Below are positions 43,115 through 52,502 of a DNA stretch of 64,000 bases, piece after piece (the first letter of the stretch is position 1; every line of letters begins with the position of its first letter). Both the position numbers and the translations under genes were made by a program. The DNA comes from Bosea sp. RAC05 (GTDB taxonomy: Bacteria > Pseudomonadota > Alphaproteobacteria > Rhizobiales > Beijerinckiaceae). The notes under the pieces were generated by a model. It was not told the origin of the DNA, made no database searches, and was given only the letters and a program-made list of their open reading frames with translations. The DNA lies in NCBI RefSeq assembly GCF_001713455.1, contig NZ_CP016463.1:186001-250000 (forward strand), in the 5' to 3' direction.

Positions 43115-44839
43115 TCACTGCAACGTCGGCAGGCACTGAAGTGTCACTCGCCTGCGGGGCAGTGGCAGAATGGTCTCCACGAGAGCATCTGGTCCGATAG
43201 GGATCTCGACCTGAGCAGAGTTCCCATCGATGATCGTGCCGTTATTGCGGATCTGAAAGCGACGACCGGGGTTCCAGGCGCAACTCCAAGCGTCGTTACC
43301 AACTCGGCTGCTTGATCGAAGCTGCGCTGGCGCCGACGTCCCTGGTGTCTCAGGGATGTCGTCATCTGCGACGCACGACGCAGAAGCGGGGTAGAGCAAC
43401 GTAGGGCAAGTCGCGACACACGCGGCACTCGCCGAGCCCTGCTCGCACGTCTCAGAAATCGTGGAGGAGAGCAGAATTGGAGACCCATTCAGGGTTGGCG
43501 TCCCAGCCATCGACAGCCTGGCTTGGTTGAAGAGTAGCCAAGGTCCGGCCGCCGCCCCCGTGTGAGTGAGGGCTGCGTTGTCGAGGACGATCTCTCCTCC
43601 CGATGCGTAGACTCCATAGCCATCAATGCTTCCGGCACTGAGTGAAATGGCTCCAGCAAGCGACAATCTGCCACCTGTGACCTCAACGGCGTGAGATCGG
43701 TCGCTGGGAGCAGCGATGGAAACGCTAGACAGAGCCGCGTCACCGCCATCGATTCTGAGGTAAGCCAGCGCGCCATTGGACATCCGCAGTCGTGCTCCAG
43801 GAGCCAACCAAAGACCGGTATCTGAGCCAAAGCGCACGTTGTGGATCGTGAGCTCGCCGCTGACGCGAGACACTCCTCCGCCGATCAGTGTTGGGGAAGC
43901 CTGAGCGGAAGTGGCCCTGATCTCCAGATTTAGGCCTGGGATGTCGAGCGCTGCCACAGGGAGAGTATACTCACCTGCGTCCAATGACAGGACGGCGTTC
44001 TTGTAGCCAGTCTTCTGCAAGGCTGACAGCGCTGCCCCGATCGAGAGTGGCGTATCCGCTGAATCTCCTGGAGAGGTTGTGCCGCGTGTCGATGGCGTCA
44101 AACCGTTCACCCCGGAAGGCCGGGCATAGAGGACCAGAGTTCCAACGGCTGTACCGCCCGCAGCATGTGAGCCACGGGCAACCACAGCAACGACAGAACC
44201 TGGAACGCGAGGAGGAATCATAGCTGCGGGGGCAGTCGGGGCCTCTGCCGAAGAGGATGAGGCTTCAGGCCTTCCCTTCACAAGGTAAGCGCCATCAATC
44301 AACTGCACATCGTCGCAATCGGGAATATCGGAGATAGACGTCTTGAAGGGGGCAGGCGAGACGATGAATCCGACAACCCCGATGTTCGGCGACTGCATCG
44401 AATCCTGACCCGAGGGCGCAGAGCTCCGAACGACGAACGACCTTCCTCGATCAATCTCGGTGACAACGCTGTAGGTCTTACCGACGCCAGAACTGACAGA
44501 TCCAGCTGCATCGCTAGGCTGCAGTTTCTCGGTAGAGTATGGGCACCATCCATAACGACCGCCCCATGGCGTTCTATCAGTGCCAGCGACCCACGTCGGG
44601 AGGAGCGATCGCCCGTCAGATTGCCCCTCAAAGGGTTCACCGAGCGGGGACCTAACCGGGCCATCCTGCTCCACAACCCTGAGTGCTCCCCGCATCGCGG
44701 CAGCCAGACCTTCCATCTGAGCGGCATTCCGCTGCGCCAGCGAGATCAGGTCGTTTGACCTTTGAAAGCTGTAGACCGTGTACCCGATCGAGGCGCCGAG
44801 CCCGATGATAAGGGTCATGATGATGAGCAGAGAGATCAT
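43115..44839 (-). CDS. beta-helix minor pilin / pilus tip protein candidate (574 aa)
   Basis: The protein begins [20 protein letters not shown], a membrane helix from residue 2 with no leader, followed by a helical stalk ([20 protein letters not shown]) like a pilin N-domain. Residues about 90-250 hold a domain with [10 protein letters not shown]. From about 270 to 480 the sequence is a parallel beta-helix of short repeating strands and turns (for example [20 protein letters not shown], then further rungs) of pectate-lyase type. The C-terminus has a Cys-rich segment and a beta domain. A pilin stalk carrying a large binding domain is the plan of tip adhesins such as PilV of R64. Confidence 0.68.
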   Translation of the reverse strand: MISLLIIMTLIIGLGASIGYTVYSFQRSNDLISLAQRNAAQMEGLAAAMRGALRVVEQDGPVRSPLGEPFEGQSDGRSLLPTWVAGTDRTPWGGRYGWCPYSTEKLQPSDAAGSVSSGVGKTYSVVTEIDRGRSFVVRSSAPSGQDSMQSPNIGVVGFIVSPAPFKTSISDIPDCDDVQLIDGAYLVKGRPEASSSSAEAPTAPAAMIPPRVPGSVVAVVARGSHAAGGTAVGTLVLYARPSGVNGLTPSTRGTTSPGDSADTPLSIGAALSALQKTGYKNAVLSLDAGEYTLPVAALDIPGLNLEIRATSAQASPTLIGGGVSRVSGELTIHNVRFGSDTGLWLAPGARLRMSNGALAYLRIDGGDAALSSVSIAAPSDRSHAVEVTGGRLSLAGAISLSAGSIDGYGVYASGGEIVLDNAALTHTGAAAGPWLLFNQARLSMAGTPTLNGSPILLSSTISETCEQGSASAACVATCPTLLYPASASCVADDDIPETPGTSAPAQLRSSSRVGNDAWSCAWNPGRRFQIRNNGTIIDGNSAQVEIPIGPDALVETILPLPRRRVTLQCLPTLQ

Positions 44840-44934
44840 TGAGCCACCATAGGAATCCTTGGTGGACGATAGCGTCTAAGGATCGATTCAAGAAACGGTT
44901 TTGCTATCAATGTCGCCGAAAGGCGTGGACGCGA

Positions 44935-45861
44935 CTATCGGCGCCGTTCTTCCTTGAACCCCGCCTTGAAGCTATCCGCACAGGCAAACCCGAAATGCTT
45001 GGCCACTCGGGTCACCAGCTCGGCGGTCTCCGCGTTCCATTCGACGTACCAGTTCCAGTCGTCGTCCGGCCGGCACTCATATCGCCCCTTGAGATACGTC
45101 TTCACGACATTCGAAAATGGCTCGTGCTTGCTGGCCAGATCGAATACGGCCCAGGTGCCGCGGACGCCGTCGCGCGTGCCCTCGTGAAGCCAGACCGCGC
45201 GCTCGTTCATGCGCAGGCGATCGATCTCCAGATCGACAGGCTCTTCGATGGCTGGTTCAAGGACATAGCCATGCGCCTTCGCTGCGGCGACGATGGTTGC
45301 CTGCGTCGTTCCATTGAAGTCGATAGCCAGACGTTCCGCTCGCTTGCGCTCACCGTTGATCGTCAGATCCGCGCGCTCGGGGGCCTGGAAATAGATCCGT
45401 CGGACACCGTGACGCTCGCGCGTCAGCCCACGCAGGGTCTTCATCAACGCGCCGATGTCGTCGACCCAGGCGAGCTTCCAGAAGTAGACGTATCGCCCAC
45501 CAGGTGAGAAGCCTGCATAGCAATAGGGCTGCTGCTTCTCGACGGGTTCGTCGCGAAGCGGGATTCTGCCAGCGCGAATGGCTTTTTCGATACCGGCCGC
45601 TTTCGTTTCAGAGCCACCGGAAAGGAGCGCGGCCGCCTGCCCAGGATAGCGCTGAACAATCTCCATGGCTTTCTTGGCGTCTGCGATGGACCAGGCCATG
45701 TCCCGACGACGCAATGCAGACAGACGTCCGCCTTCCTGAGCATCAGCCCGGTTGAAGCCGCGGCCGTCTCGACGACGCGCGCCATCGCACTGGGCAGCCA
45801 GCGCCTCGACGACGTCCTCGATTGCGACATGGCTCGGTTTCGATTCCCGGGTAGCGTGCAT
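44935..45861 (-). CDS. hypothetical protein (308 aa)
   Basis: Start at the ATG at 45861, which follows AGGAGGGCGA. The first 100 residues are basic and helical (MAWSIADAKKAMEIVQRYP), the middle is alpha/beta with YVYFWKLAWVDD, and the last 60 residues contain DDDWNWYVEWNAETAELV, reminiscent of small domains that precede helicase cores, but no helicase motif is present. Function unknown. The gene is preceded by a promoter-like stretch containing two AAGGAT words. Confidence 0.65.
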   Translation of the reverse strand: MHATRESKPSHVAIEDVVEALAAQCDGARRRDGRGFNRADAQEGGRLSALRRRDMAWSIADAKKAMEIVQRYPGQAAALLSGGSETKAAGIEKAIRAGRIPLRDEPVEKQQPYCYAGFSPGGRYVYFWKLAWVDDIGALMKTLRGLTRERHGVRRIYFQAPERADLTINGERKRAERLAIDFNGTTQATIVAAAKAHGYVLEPAIEEPVDLEIDRLRMNERAVWLHEGTRDGVRGTWAVFDLASKHEPFSNVVKTYLKGRYECRPDDDWNWYVEWNAETAELVTRVAKHFGFACADSFKAGFKEERRR

Positions 45862-46116
45862 TCGCCCTCCTGATGCGAATCTCGCACGAGGCAGCGACTG
45901 CATCAAGGATCAATATGGGCGATAAAGGATTGATGAAGGAACAATACATAAACAAACACCCTTCACCAAGGTAATGTCAGGTTGATGATCCATTTGCAGG
46001 CGCTGAAAAAACCATTGGAAGAGTAATCATAATTGTACCATGAGGGCTTTCGCGCGTTGACTTCAAAGGAACGCGATCCCAGATTGCCGATGCTCCATCC
46101 TGAGGAGGACCCCCAA

Positions 46117-47184
46117 ATGAAGAAGCCGTCATCTGCAGCCAAGAGCACGGCTGGCAAATCTGCCAAGCCTGTTGCTGCGAAAGCCAATTCGACAAAGTCG
46201 GCGCCGCCCGCACCTGCCACGGAGAATGCCGAGGCAGCTCCTGCAGGTGAGGCTGCCCCAGAGAAAGCGACCCCCGCGAAGGCGAAAGCCAGCCCGCCTG
46301 TGAAGGCGAAATCTCCTGCGAAAGCCAAATCTCCTGCGAAAGCCAAGGCGGGCAAGGCCAAGGCTTCGACGGATACCGCCACCGCAAAATCTCCCGCGGC
46401 AAAGGCCGCATCGAAGACGAAGGCATCAGCACCGACAGTGGCTGCTTCAGAGCCGCCGGCCGCGCCTGCACCGGCACCGGCTGATGTGAAGCCTTCGACA
46501 ACGGCGGCGAAGAAGGTGTCTGCCAAGACGAAGGCGAAATCTGCAGTCAAGGGTAAGCCTGGCCCGAAGGCGAAAACGGCGACTGCAAAGGCTGCAGCAC
46601 CCGCAGCGACCCAAGCGAGCGCCCCCGTCGCTGAGGCAAAACCCGCCTCGACCTCGCGCTACTCGGTCCGGACGAGCGGAAAGAACCACGTGATCACTGA
46701 CACGACATCGGGTGCAGAGGTCACAGTCGCAGCGTCGTCGACCCCGGACGTCCTGAAGGCACTCGAAGCGCTTGCTGGCTCGAAAAGCGCGACCTCACCG
46801 GTTCACGAGCAGGCTGCATCACCCGAGCGCCGGCCGCCCGGCCGCAGGCCTGCTCCTTCGGCACCTGTGAGCATGAAGTCGCTGGCCAAGAAGGTGAGCG
46901 TGGTCGGGTTGCCGGGGATCGTCCTGGAACTCACAAGGATCGCCGTCGACCCGGCCTTCCCTCGTCGTGTGCTGGGATCGGTCGAGGACCATCCGAGCGC
47001 TCTGCATGTGCCGGCTTACAACGCCATCGCCCATGGCAAGCAGATTGGTCACGTTCTCGTCCAGGGCGGCGTGGCGCTGGTTGCTCCAGGCTTGCAGGCG
47101 AAACCGTCCTTGCATCGCAATCCAGAAGCAGCGCTTTACCGCATCATGGCTCTGGCGCCGGCGCCCAAGCTCGAAACGGCCTGA
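46117..47184 (+). CDS. histone H1-like Lys/Ala/Pro-rich protein (355 aa)
   Basis: GGAGGACCCCCAA precedes the ATG at 46117; an upstream in-frame codon at 46033 lacks a ribosome site. Residues 1-175 are a low-complexity Lys/Ala/Pro tract built of short AKSPAKAK-like repeats, as in bacterial H1-like and HctB-type DNA-binding tails. Residues about 180-355 form a folded part with GAEVTVAASSTPDVLKALEAL and a helix-strand C-terminus. Probably a nucleoid-associated protein that binds plasmid DNA; the folded domain is not recognised. It ends back to back with recQ. Confidence 0.65.
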   Translation: MKKPSSAAKSTAGKSAKPVAAKANSTKSAPPAPATENAEAAPAGEAAPEKATPAKAKASPPVKAKSPAKAKSPAKAKAGKAKASTDTATAKSPAAKAASKTKASAPTVAASEPPAAPAPAPADVKPSTTAAKKVSAKTKAKSAVKGKPGPKAKTATAKAAAPAATQASAPVAEAKPASTSRYSVRTSGKNHVITDTTSGAEVTVAASSTPDVLKALEALAGSKSATSPVHEQAASPERRPPGRRPAPSAPVSMKSLAKKVSVVGLPGIVLELTRIAVDPAFPRRVLGSVEDHPSALHVPAYNAIAHGKQIGHVLVQGGVALVAPGLQAKPSLHRNPEAALYRIMALAPAPKLETA

Positions 47185-49044
47185 TCAGAACAGATCGAGC
47201 GCCAGTGCGGTGGGTTGCTCCCGCATCGGCGCGTGACGCGCGCGTGCCTCCTCGACCAGATCGGAGAATTCCTCCGGCGCCGGTCGCAGGAGGGCGCGCG
47301 TTGTCTTTTCATCGTCGATTGCCTCGACCAATGCGATCGCGGCCGCGTCTGACAGAATTGCTGACGGCCTCTCTCCCAGCCATGTCGAAACCCGAAGCCG
47401 CGCCTCGATGATGTCGGCCCAATAGCCGTCACGCCGGCTTCCGGCGCCAGAAGAGGCTTGTCGTGGCCCCCGTGCGCTGGTGCTGATGACAAGCACTGGA
47501 TCCGACGAGCGAAGCTGCGCCCTCCCTCGCTTCGTCGGAAGGACAACACCGTTGATTTCGGAGGCTTCGAGCAGGCCGAGCCCGATCCCCTGTCGAATAA
47601 GGGACTTGCACTCGATCAATCCCTTTGCCTTGCCTGCGCCGAACTCGGGAAGCCGGTGGATCCCGGCATCGCGAACCCTGGCCGTCATGTTCCCTGCCAG
47701 GCCTTCTGCCAGCAGCGAAACGCTGGAATCCTCCCCGAGCCTGCCAGCCAGACTGATGACCGAACGCAGGATAACCGAGCCGTCGGTCCGGGCAGGCGGG
47801 TGCTGACACAGGTCACAGTTTCCGCAATCGCCTGGATGCTCATCCCCAAAGCAGCGCAGGATCGTCGAACGCCTGCACCCCGGCGTCTCGACATATCCCA
47901 GCACGCTTTCGAGGCGAGCAACTTCGCGTCTGCGCGGCACAGGTTCAACGCCAATGAGAAGTCTCGTCCTGCGAGCAATGTCGCCAGGGGTCCAGAACAG
48001 TCGGGCCTCGGCTGCTTCACCATCTCGACCGGCGCGCCCGATCTCCTGATAGTAGGCAGACAGGGAAGAAGGCAGCCCGAGATGGACAACCCTGCGGACA
48101 TCGGGGTGGTCGATGCCCATGCCGAAGGCTGAGGTCGCGCAGACAATGGGGGCCCTGCCTGCAAGGAAGTCGTCCTGGATGGACGAACGCTGCGTATCGG
48201 CCAGGCCCGCATGATAGGCGACGGCCGGCATTCCCCACTGCCCGATGGCCTGAGCGGTTTCTTCTGCGAGCTGCCGAGTGGGCAGGTAGACGAGTGTCGA
48301 TCCCGAGACGGGGTGATTGCGAAGCAGCTTGCGCAATTCATCGCTGGGAGAAGCGCAGCGTCGCACATTGAGCGCGATATTGGGCCGATCGAAGCCCGTT
48401 CGCACCTCGATGGCATCCGGCGCGAGCAGCCGAGAGCGTATCTCGTTGGCCATATCGGGCGAGGCGGTCGCGGTGAGAGCGATCCGAGGCGCTGAAATGG
48501 GCCCGAGCGCATCTGCCAGTTCGAGATAGGCAGGCCGGAAGTCCTTGCCCCATTCACAGACGGCGTGAGCTTCATCGACCGCGATCACAGATATGCACAG
48601 GCCCGAAAGGCGTGAGCGAAACGACGGGCTGGACAGTCTTTCAGGGGAGACATAGAGGAAGTCCAACGTTCCATCCCTGAGCGCGGACAGAACCTCTTGG
48701 CGTTCGATTTGACCCTGTGCATCCTCACTGGCGAGCGCCGCGGCGCGGATGCCTTTCCGTCTGAGGGCATCGGCCTGATCGCGCATCAAAGCCAACAGCG
48801 GGGATACGATCAGGGCGGTCCCGGGAAGGACCAGTCCAGGAACCTGGTAGCAGAGGGACTTTCCGCCGCCCGTCGTCATCAGGGCGAGGACATCTCGGCC
48901 CTCAACCAGTCCTTCGACCGCCTCACGCTGAATGCCGCGAAAGTGATCGAACCCGAAGACACGCTTCAAGACTTCCTCGATGGGCTCGCCGATGCGGCGC
49001 AAACTCACCGGCGGGAGACCCAAACCGTGGAACGAGTGCCTCAT
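47185..49044 (-). CDS. recQ: RecQ-family DNA helicase
   Basis: A 619-residue RecQ helicase. Motif 0/I: FGFDHFRGIQREAVEGLV and MTTGGGKSLCYQVPG near residue 55; motif II DEAHAVCEWG; motif III ALTATA; motif VI QEIGRAGRDGE; then a zinc-binding part with CRRSTILRCFGDE and CGNCDLC, and an RQC winged helix. A C-terminal HRDC domain is not evident; instead there are about 90 residues of unknown type. RecQ unwinds recombination intermediates 3' to 5'. The ATG at 49044 is used; a TTG at 49110 is possible. It adds to the recA/ruvB recombination set on this replicon. Confidence 0.92.
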   Translation of the reverse strand: MRHSFHGLGLPPVSLRRIGEPIEEVLKRVFGFDHFRGIQREAVEGLVEGRDVLALMTTGGGKSLCYQVPGLVLPGTALIVSPLLALMRDQADALRRKGIRAAALASEDAQGQIERQEVLSALRDGTLDFLYVSPERLSSPSFRSRLSGLCISVIAVDEAHAVCEWGKDFRPAYLELADALGPISAPRIALTATASPDMANEIRSRLLAPDAIEVRTGFDRPNIALNVRRCASPSDELRKLLRNHPVSGSTLVYLPTRQLAEETAQAIGQWGMPAVAYHAGLADTQRSSIQDDFLAGRAPIVCATSAFGMGIDHPDVRRVVHLGLPSSLSAYYQEIGRAGRDGEAAEARLFWTPGDIARRTRLLIGVEPVPRRREVARLESVLGYVETPGCRRSTILRCFGDEHPGDCGNCDLCQHPPARTDGSVILRSVISLAGRLGEDSSVSLLAEGLAGNMTARVRDAGIHRLPEFGAGKAKGLIECKSLIRQGIGLGLLEASEINGVVLPTKRGRAQLRSSDPVLVISTSARGPRQASSGAGSRRDGYWADIIEARLRVSTWLGERPSAILSDAAAIALVEAIDDEKTTRALLRPAPEEFSDLVEEARARHAPMREQPTALALDLF

Positions 49045-49625
49045 AGCGGGGTAGGTCCTGACCAAATCGCGAAGGAATACAGATCCAATCTCGCGGATGA
49101 TTGCGTACAAGGAAAGCGGTGTCTGGCCTTATCCACGGCGGGCGCTGCCGCCGGATTAGGCGCAGGATAGGTCAATCTCGTGCACTTGATCGTAAAAAGG
49201 CCAGATTCTTTCACCAGTCCTTAACTCGCCGGAAGGTACAGGGGCTCATCGCCTCTGGATAGCGAAGGCGATCCACGAAAGGTTGAACGATCTCGGGAAC
49301 CAATCCATACCGCCCGGAGTTGTGCTGCCGAGACAGACACCGTCAAAGTTCAAATGTTCACACATTTCGCGATGACAGGAAAAGACGAAGGAATCTTGCG
49401 CTGGAGCGTTGCCATCCCTGACGACATCGAATAGCAATGATTCGTCAGAGCTTGGAAATGCAAGGATAGGGCCTGAGACGTCACGGAATTGGGGGCAACA
49501 ACCTCCGGACGACTTGGGGTTGTAAACGAAACCAGAGGATGACCCGGCGGTATGATCCGGCGGGCGGGCTAGGAAAGATCGGGTCGGCCAGGGTCGAAGC
49601 GATCGAAATTGGGAGATAGAAAAGT
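49045..49625. other. intergenic region between recQ and the MucR-like gene
   Basis: About 580 bases without a supported gene. A 63-residue minus-strand frame at 49246-49437 starts with TTG and has no ribosome site, so I do not call it. The region probably holds divergent promoters for recQ and the MucR-like gene; a GGCGG-containing dyad near 49548-49568 is the only structure noted. Confidence 0.45.
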
Positions 49626-50375
49626 ATGTCCTTCAATCACGACCTGCGCGGCCCCGCCGCCAACGACCTCCTTGCGATGACGACCGAGATCATCGGTGGC
49701 TATGTCCGCAATCCCAACACCAAGATCGAGGCGTCGGATCTCGGGTCCTTCATCCAGAACATTCATTCGGTCATCACCGACATCGCCGTCGGCGACCAGA
49801 ACAAGGGTCTGACCCTGAGCGCTCCGGCCCTGGCTCTGGCGAGCCCTGCGCCCGCTTCGGTCCCGGCCCTGCCGGCCCCCACCTCCGACGTGATGACGAG
49901 CGAGGCGCGCGCTTCGCTGGCCGGATCGACCGCCTTCATGGGCTCGATCCCGGATCGCAGCGAGCGGATGGACGAGCGCATCTGGCCGACGGCCACGCCC
50001 GAGATGCGTGCCAAGTTCCGCAGGCTGATCGATGAGCGCAACATCCGCACCGAGATGGACGGCACGCCGCTGCCGGCCGTCAAGAAGGATCGGCTCATCA
50101 GCGAGGATCGCCTCTACGTCGCCGATCCGATCGACGGCAAGTACTACAAGATGCTTCGCCGCCATCTGGAGGTCGAGTACGAGCTGAACTACAACGAGCT
50201 GCTCGCGATGTTCAAGCTGAGCGACACCGAGCTCCCGCATGCCGGCCCGGCCTACTCCGAGTCGAAGCGCCTGCAGGCGGCGGCTTCCGGCCTCGGCAAG
50301 CACAAGAAGAAGAGGGACGACGCGAAGCAGCAGAAAGCGACCACCACGCGCCGCCGGACCGCTGCTCACGCCTGA
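49626..50375 (+). CDS. MucR/Ros-family protein with degenerate zinc finger
   Basis: A 249-residue relative of MucR/Ros, about 100 residues longer than usual. The N-terminus has the family helices (NDLLAMTTEIIGGYVRNP, then SDLGSFIQNIHSVI). A linker of about 80 residues rich in Ala, Pro and Ser follows. The C-terminal module corresponds to the MucR finger, GKYYKMLRRHLEVEYEL then PAYSESKRLQAAASGLG. The Cys before the DGK is absent (YVADPIDGK) and the second His is Glu, so zinc binding is probably lost. A basic tail follows. MucR proteins form higher-order oligomers that silence AT-rich promoters. GGGAGATAG precedes the ATG and a strong terminator follows. Confidence 0.75.
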   Translation: MSFNHDLRGPAANDLLAMTTEIIGGYVRNPNTKIEASDLGSFIQNIHSVITDIAVGDQNKGLTLSAPALALASPAPASVPALPAPTSDVMTSEARASLAGSTAFMGSIPDRSERMDERIWPTATPEMRAKFRRLIDERNIRTEMDGTPLPAVKKDRLISEDRLYVADPIDGKYYKMLRRHLEVEYELNYNELLAMFKLSDTELPHAGPAYSESKRLQAAASGLGKHKKKRDDAKQQKATTTRRRTAAHA

Positions 50376-50398
50376 CAAGGCGACCTCGCCTTCTAATC

Positions 50399-50451
50399 AT
50401 CGCCCGCCGAATGGATGCTTGCTGCATTCCGTTCGGCGGGCGATCCTTTTT
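50399..50451 (+). terminator. Rho-independent terminator after the MucR-like gene
   Basis: A perfect 13-base stem (ATCGCCCGCCGAA / TTCGGCGGGCGAT) with a 20-base loop, followed by a five-T tract. It rules out a start for the next gene within it. Confidence 0.85.
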
Positions 50452-50485
50452 GGACGATTCCTTTCGCTGGATTCGTTCGGAAGGC

Positions 50486-51538
50486 ATGATGGGCTACGAG
50501 GGCAACAGCCTTGCTTTGGCAGGAGCAATGTCCGCGGCGACAGCAAAACGCTGCGCCCGCGACGCGATCCAGCGCGCCTTGAGAACGAGCGATGGTCGAG
50601 GGGTCAAGATCGGATCCTTCCTCCTGGGCTTGTGGCAGGTCGCGATCGGAACGCTGCTTGAGGCCGGGGAGGGTGAGGATGTCTGCGCTCTTCTCGTGGA
50701 TCGCATTGGAAAGATCCAAGGCTACGGTCGCAACGCAGACGCGGCGCCTATCCAGTACGATGACCTGAGCCTACGAAGGCGCGTGGCTGAGGCGTCTTAT
50801 GCTGCCGACATCATCGTCCAGGCCATCGACGAGTTCGCAGAAGGATCAGTCGACGAGGATGGCGACGATCCGATGCCTGAAGCGATCCTGGACGCTGCCA
50901 TTGTGCTGCTGAGTGAAGCCTGGGGCCCAGTCCATCTGCGCAAGGCCATGCGCGAACAGGCTGAAGCGGTCGCAACAGGTCGCACAAAGCCGGTCATGCC
51001 GGCTGAACCTGCTGTTGCCAACAATCTCGGTCGGGAACGTCCATTCGAGATCAAGTCCGAGAAGCTCGCGAGCAAGGACGAACCCACCTATGCGCCACGG
51101 TCAGTGGAAGCTGTGATCGAGACGGCTGCGGTTCGTGAGTGCATGATCTGGGTGGTGGCACTGACCATTCGTTCATCCGACGGCACGCGCGCAGAGGTAC
51201 GTGAGGTCATAGGAACGCGGCAGGGATTGGACGTCAAAGCCGCTCACATCGAGGCATGCCTCGATCTGTTTCGAGGGCTGGGCTCCCCACGCGAAGGCGA
51301 TCAGGCAAGGATCTCGACGAACTCCTCGTTCCTCGTGACAGAGGTGACCGAAGGAGCGCCAGCCAGATCGGGAATGTCGGCCGCCGAAGCCACGTCATGG
51401 CACGAGATCGAAGAGGCTGCCCGTTCCTGGCAGGTGCGTTGGCAAGTCCGGCAGCCGGCAACTGACGGGCCACTGGATCAGCGCTGCGATAAAATCCTTC
51501 GCCACAAGCTCGCAGATGTGAGCAAGGCAGCGAACTGA
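50486..51538 (+). CDS. hypothetical protein (350 aa)
   Basis: Start at the ATG at 50486 (GGAAGGC upstream); an earlier in-frame ATG lies in the terminator stem. The first 170 residues are helical with a central acidic patch (DEDGDDPMPEA). The C-terminal part from about residue 215 has a five-strand pattern beginning RECMIWVVALTIRSSDGTR that recalls an RNase H-like or double-psi fold, but no catalytic residues are in place. No family recognised. Confidence 0.65.
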   Translation: MMGYEGNSLALAGAMSAATAKRCARDAIQRALRTSDGRGVKIGSFLLGLWQVAIGTLLEAGEGEDVCALLVDRIGKIQGYGRNADAAPIQYDDLSLRRRVAEASYAADIIVQAIDEFAEGSVDEDGDDPMPEAILDAAIVLLSEAWGPVHLRKAMREQAEAVATGRTKPVMPAEPAVANNLGRERPFEIKSEKLASKDEPTYAPRSVEAVIETAAVRECMIWVVALTIRSSDGTRAEVREVIGTRQGLDVKAAHIEACLDLFRGLGSPREGDQARISTNSSFLVTEVTEGAPARSGMSAAEATSWHEIEEAARSWQVRWQVRQPATDGPLDQRCDKILRHKLADVSKAAN

Positions 51539-51596
51539 GTTGGTGCTCGGAGCGTTGGGGGTTACGATCCTCAATGACGAATCCTTCGAGAACTGC

Positions 51597-52502
51597 ATGA
51601 ATCGCCGATCCTTCCTGTTGATGACGGCCGGACTTTTGGCCTCGACTGGCGTGCAGGCCCGCGGGACAACCGCGGAGATCCTGCGGGCTGAATTGCCTCG
51701 CGTGTGCGGGAGGCGTGCTGCCGCGATCGAGGCGACGCTGACAAGGCTTTCGCGGCTGAAGCCACCGACCTCGGGCCGCACGATCACCGTCGATCTGCCA
51801 TCGCAGCAGCTCGTGGCCTATCAGGACGGTTCGATCGTAATGGAATGCCGTGTCGTCATCGGTGACGAGGGATGGCGGACCCCGGATCTCGACACGGTCA
51901 CAACGTTCGTGCGGTTCAATCCAACATGGACAGTTCCGGAGTCGATTGTCTCGGCGCGGCGCTGGCGCGACAAGGTGCTCGCCGATCCCTCCTATTTCGA
52001 GAACCTCAACTTCCGGATCGAAGCTGGCGGCCGGATGATGACGCCGACCGACGTTTCAGAATCGGGTCTGCGCCCGGTTCGGTTCGTGCAGCAACCAGGC
52101 CGCAGCAATGCGCTCGGGCGTGTGAAGATCGGCCTGGCGGCTGGCGGCTCAGTCTATCTGCATGACACCAACGATCAGGAGGCTTTCGGGGAAGACGACC
52201 GAGCCCAGTCTCACGGATGCATCCGGGTCGAAAAGGCGATGGAACTCGCGGCATGGGTCATGGGCATCGACCCCGACGCCGCACGAGAGATGCGGCGAGG
52301 CGGGGACAAGCGAGATCACAGGCCCGGCCCGGTTCGCGTGGTGACGACGTATTTCACAGCATGGCCGGATGATCAGGGGGTGGTGCAGTACTATCCCGAC
52401 ATCTATGCCCGCGATCGCAGGGTCGCGCGATGTTCAAGCGACACGGAGCCAATGCGGCAGTGGGTCCCCAGCGGCTTTCCCAGTGATTACGAGGTTGAGT
52501 GA
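51597..52502 (+). CDS. L,D-transpeptidase (YkuD domain)
   Basis: A 301-residue enzyme. The N-terminus MNRRSFLLMTAGLLAS has a twin-arginine signal, with cleavage near VQARG. The catalytic block has HDTN near residue 189 and SHGCIRV with the nucleophile Cys near 208, the YkuD hallmark HxnSHGCh. Residues before it carry ITVDLPSQQLVAYQDG, the usual entry strand. It makes 3-3 cross-links in peptidoglycan or attaches outer-membrane proteins to it. The start is chosen at the RR motif; an upstream codon at 51540 adds an unlikely N-terminus. TGATG overlap couples it to a small membrane protein. Confidence 0.9.
   Translation: MNRRSFLLMTAGLLASTGVQARGTTAEILRAELPRVCGRRAAAIEATLTRLSRLKPPTSGRTITVDLPSQQLVAYQDGSIVMECRVVIGDEGWRTPDLDTVTTFVRFNPTWTVPESIVSARRWRDKVLADPSYFENLNFRIEAGGRMMTPTDVSESGLRPVRFVQQPGRSNALGRVKIGLAAGGSVYLHDTNDQEAFGEDDRAQSHGCIRVEKAMELAAWVMGIDPDAAREMRRGGDKRDHRPGPVRVVTTYFTAWPDDQGVVQYYPDIYARDRRVARCSSDTEPMRQWVPSGFPSDYEVE

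Noticed and set aside
46117..46650. Lys/Ala/Pro repeat tract as a DNA repeat element
   Set aside because: The repetition follows the reading frame and is explained by the low-complexity H1-like protein.
49246..49437. 63-codon minus-strand frame in the recQ-mucR gap
   Set aside because: TTG start, no ribosome site and no recognisable protein.
50900..51400. Possible RNase H-like domain in the 350-aa protein
   Set aside because: The strand pattern is suggestive, but none of the acidic catalytic positions is recognisable.
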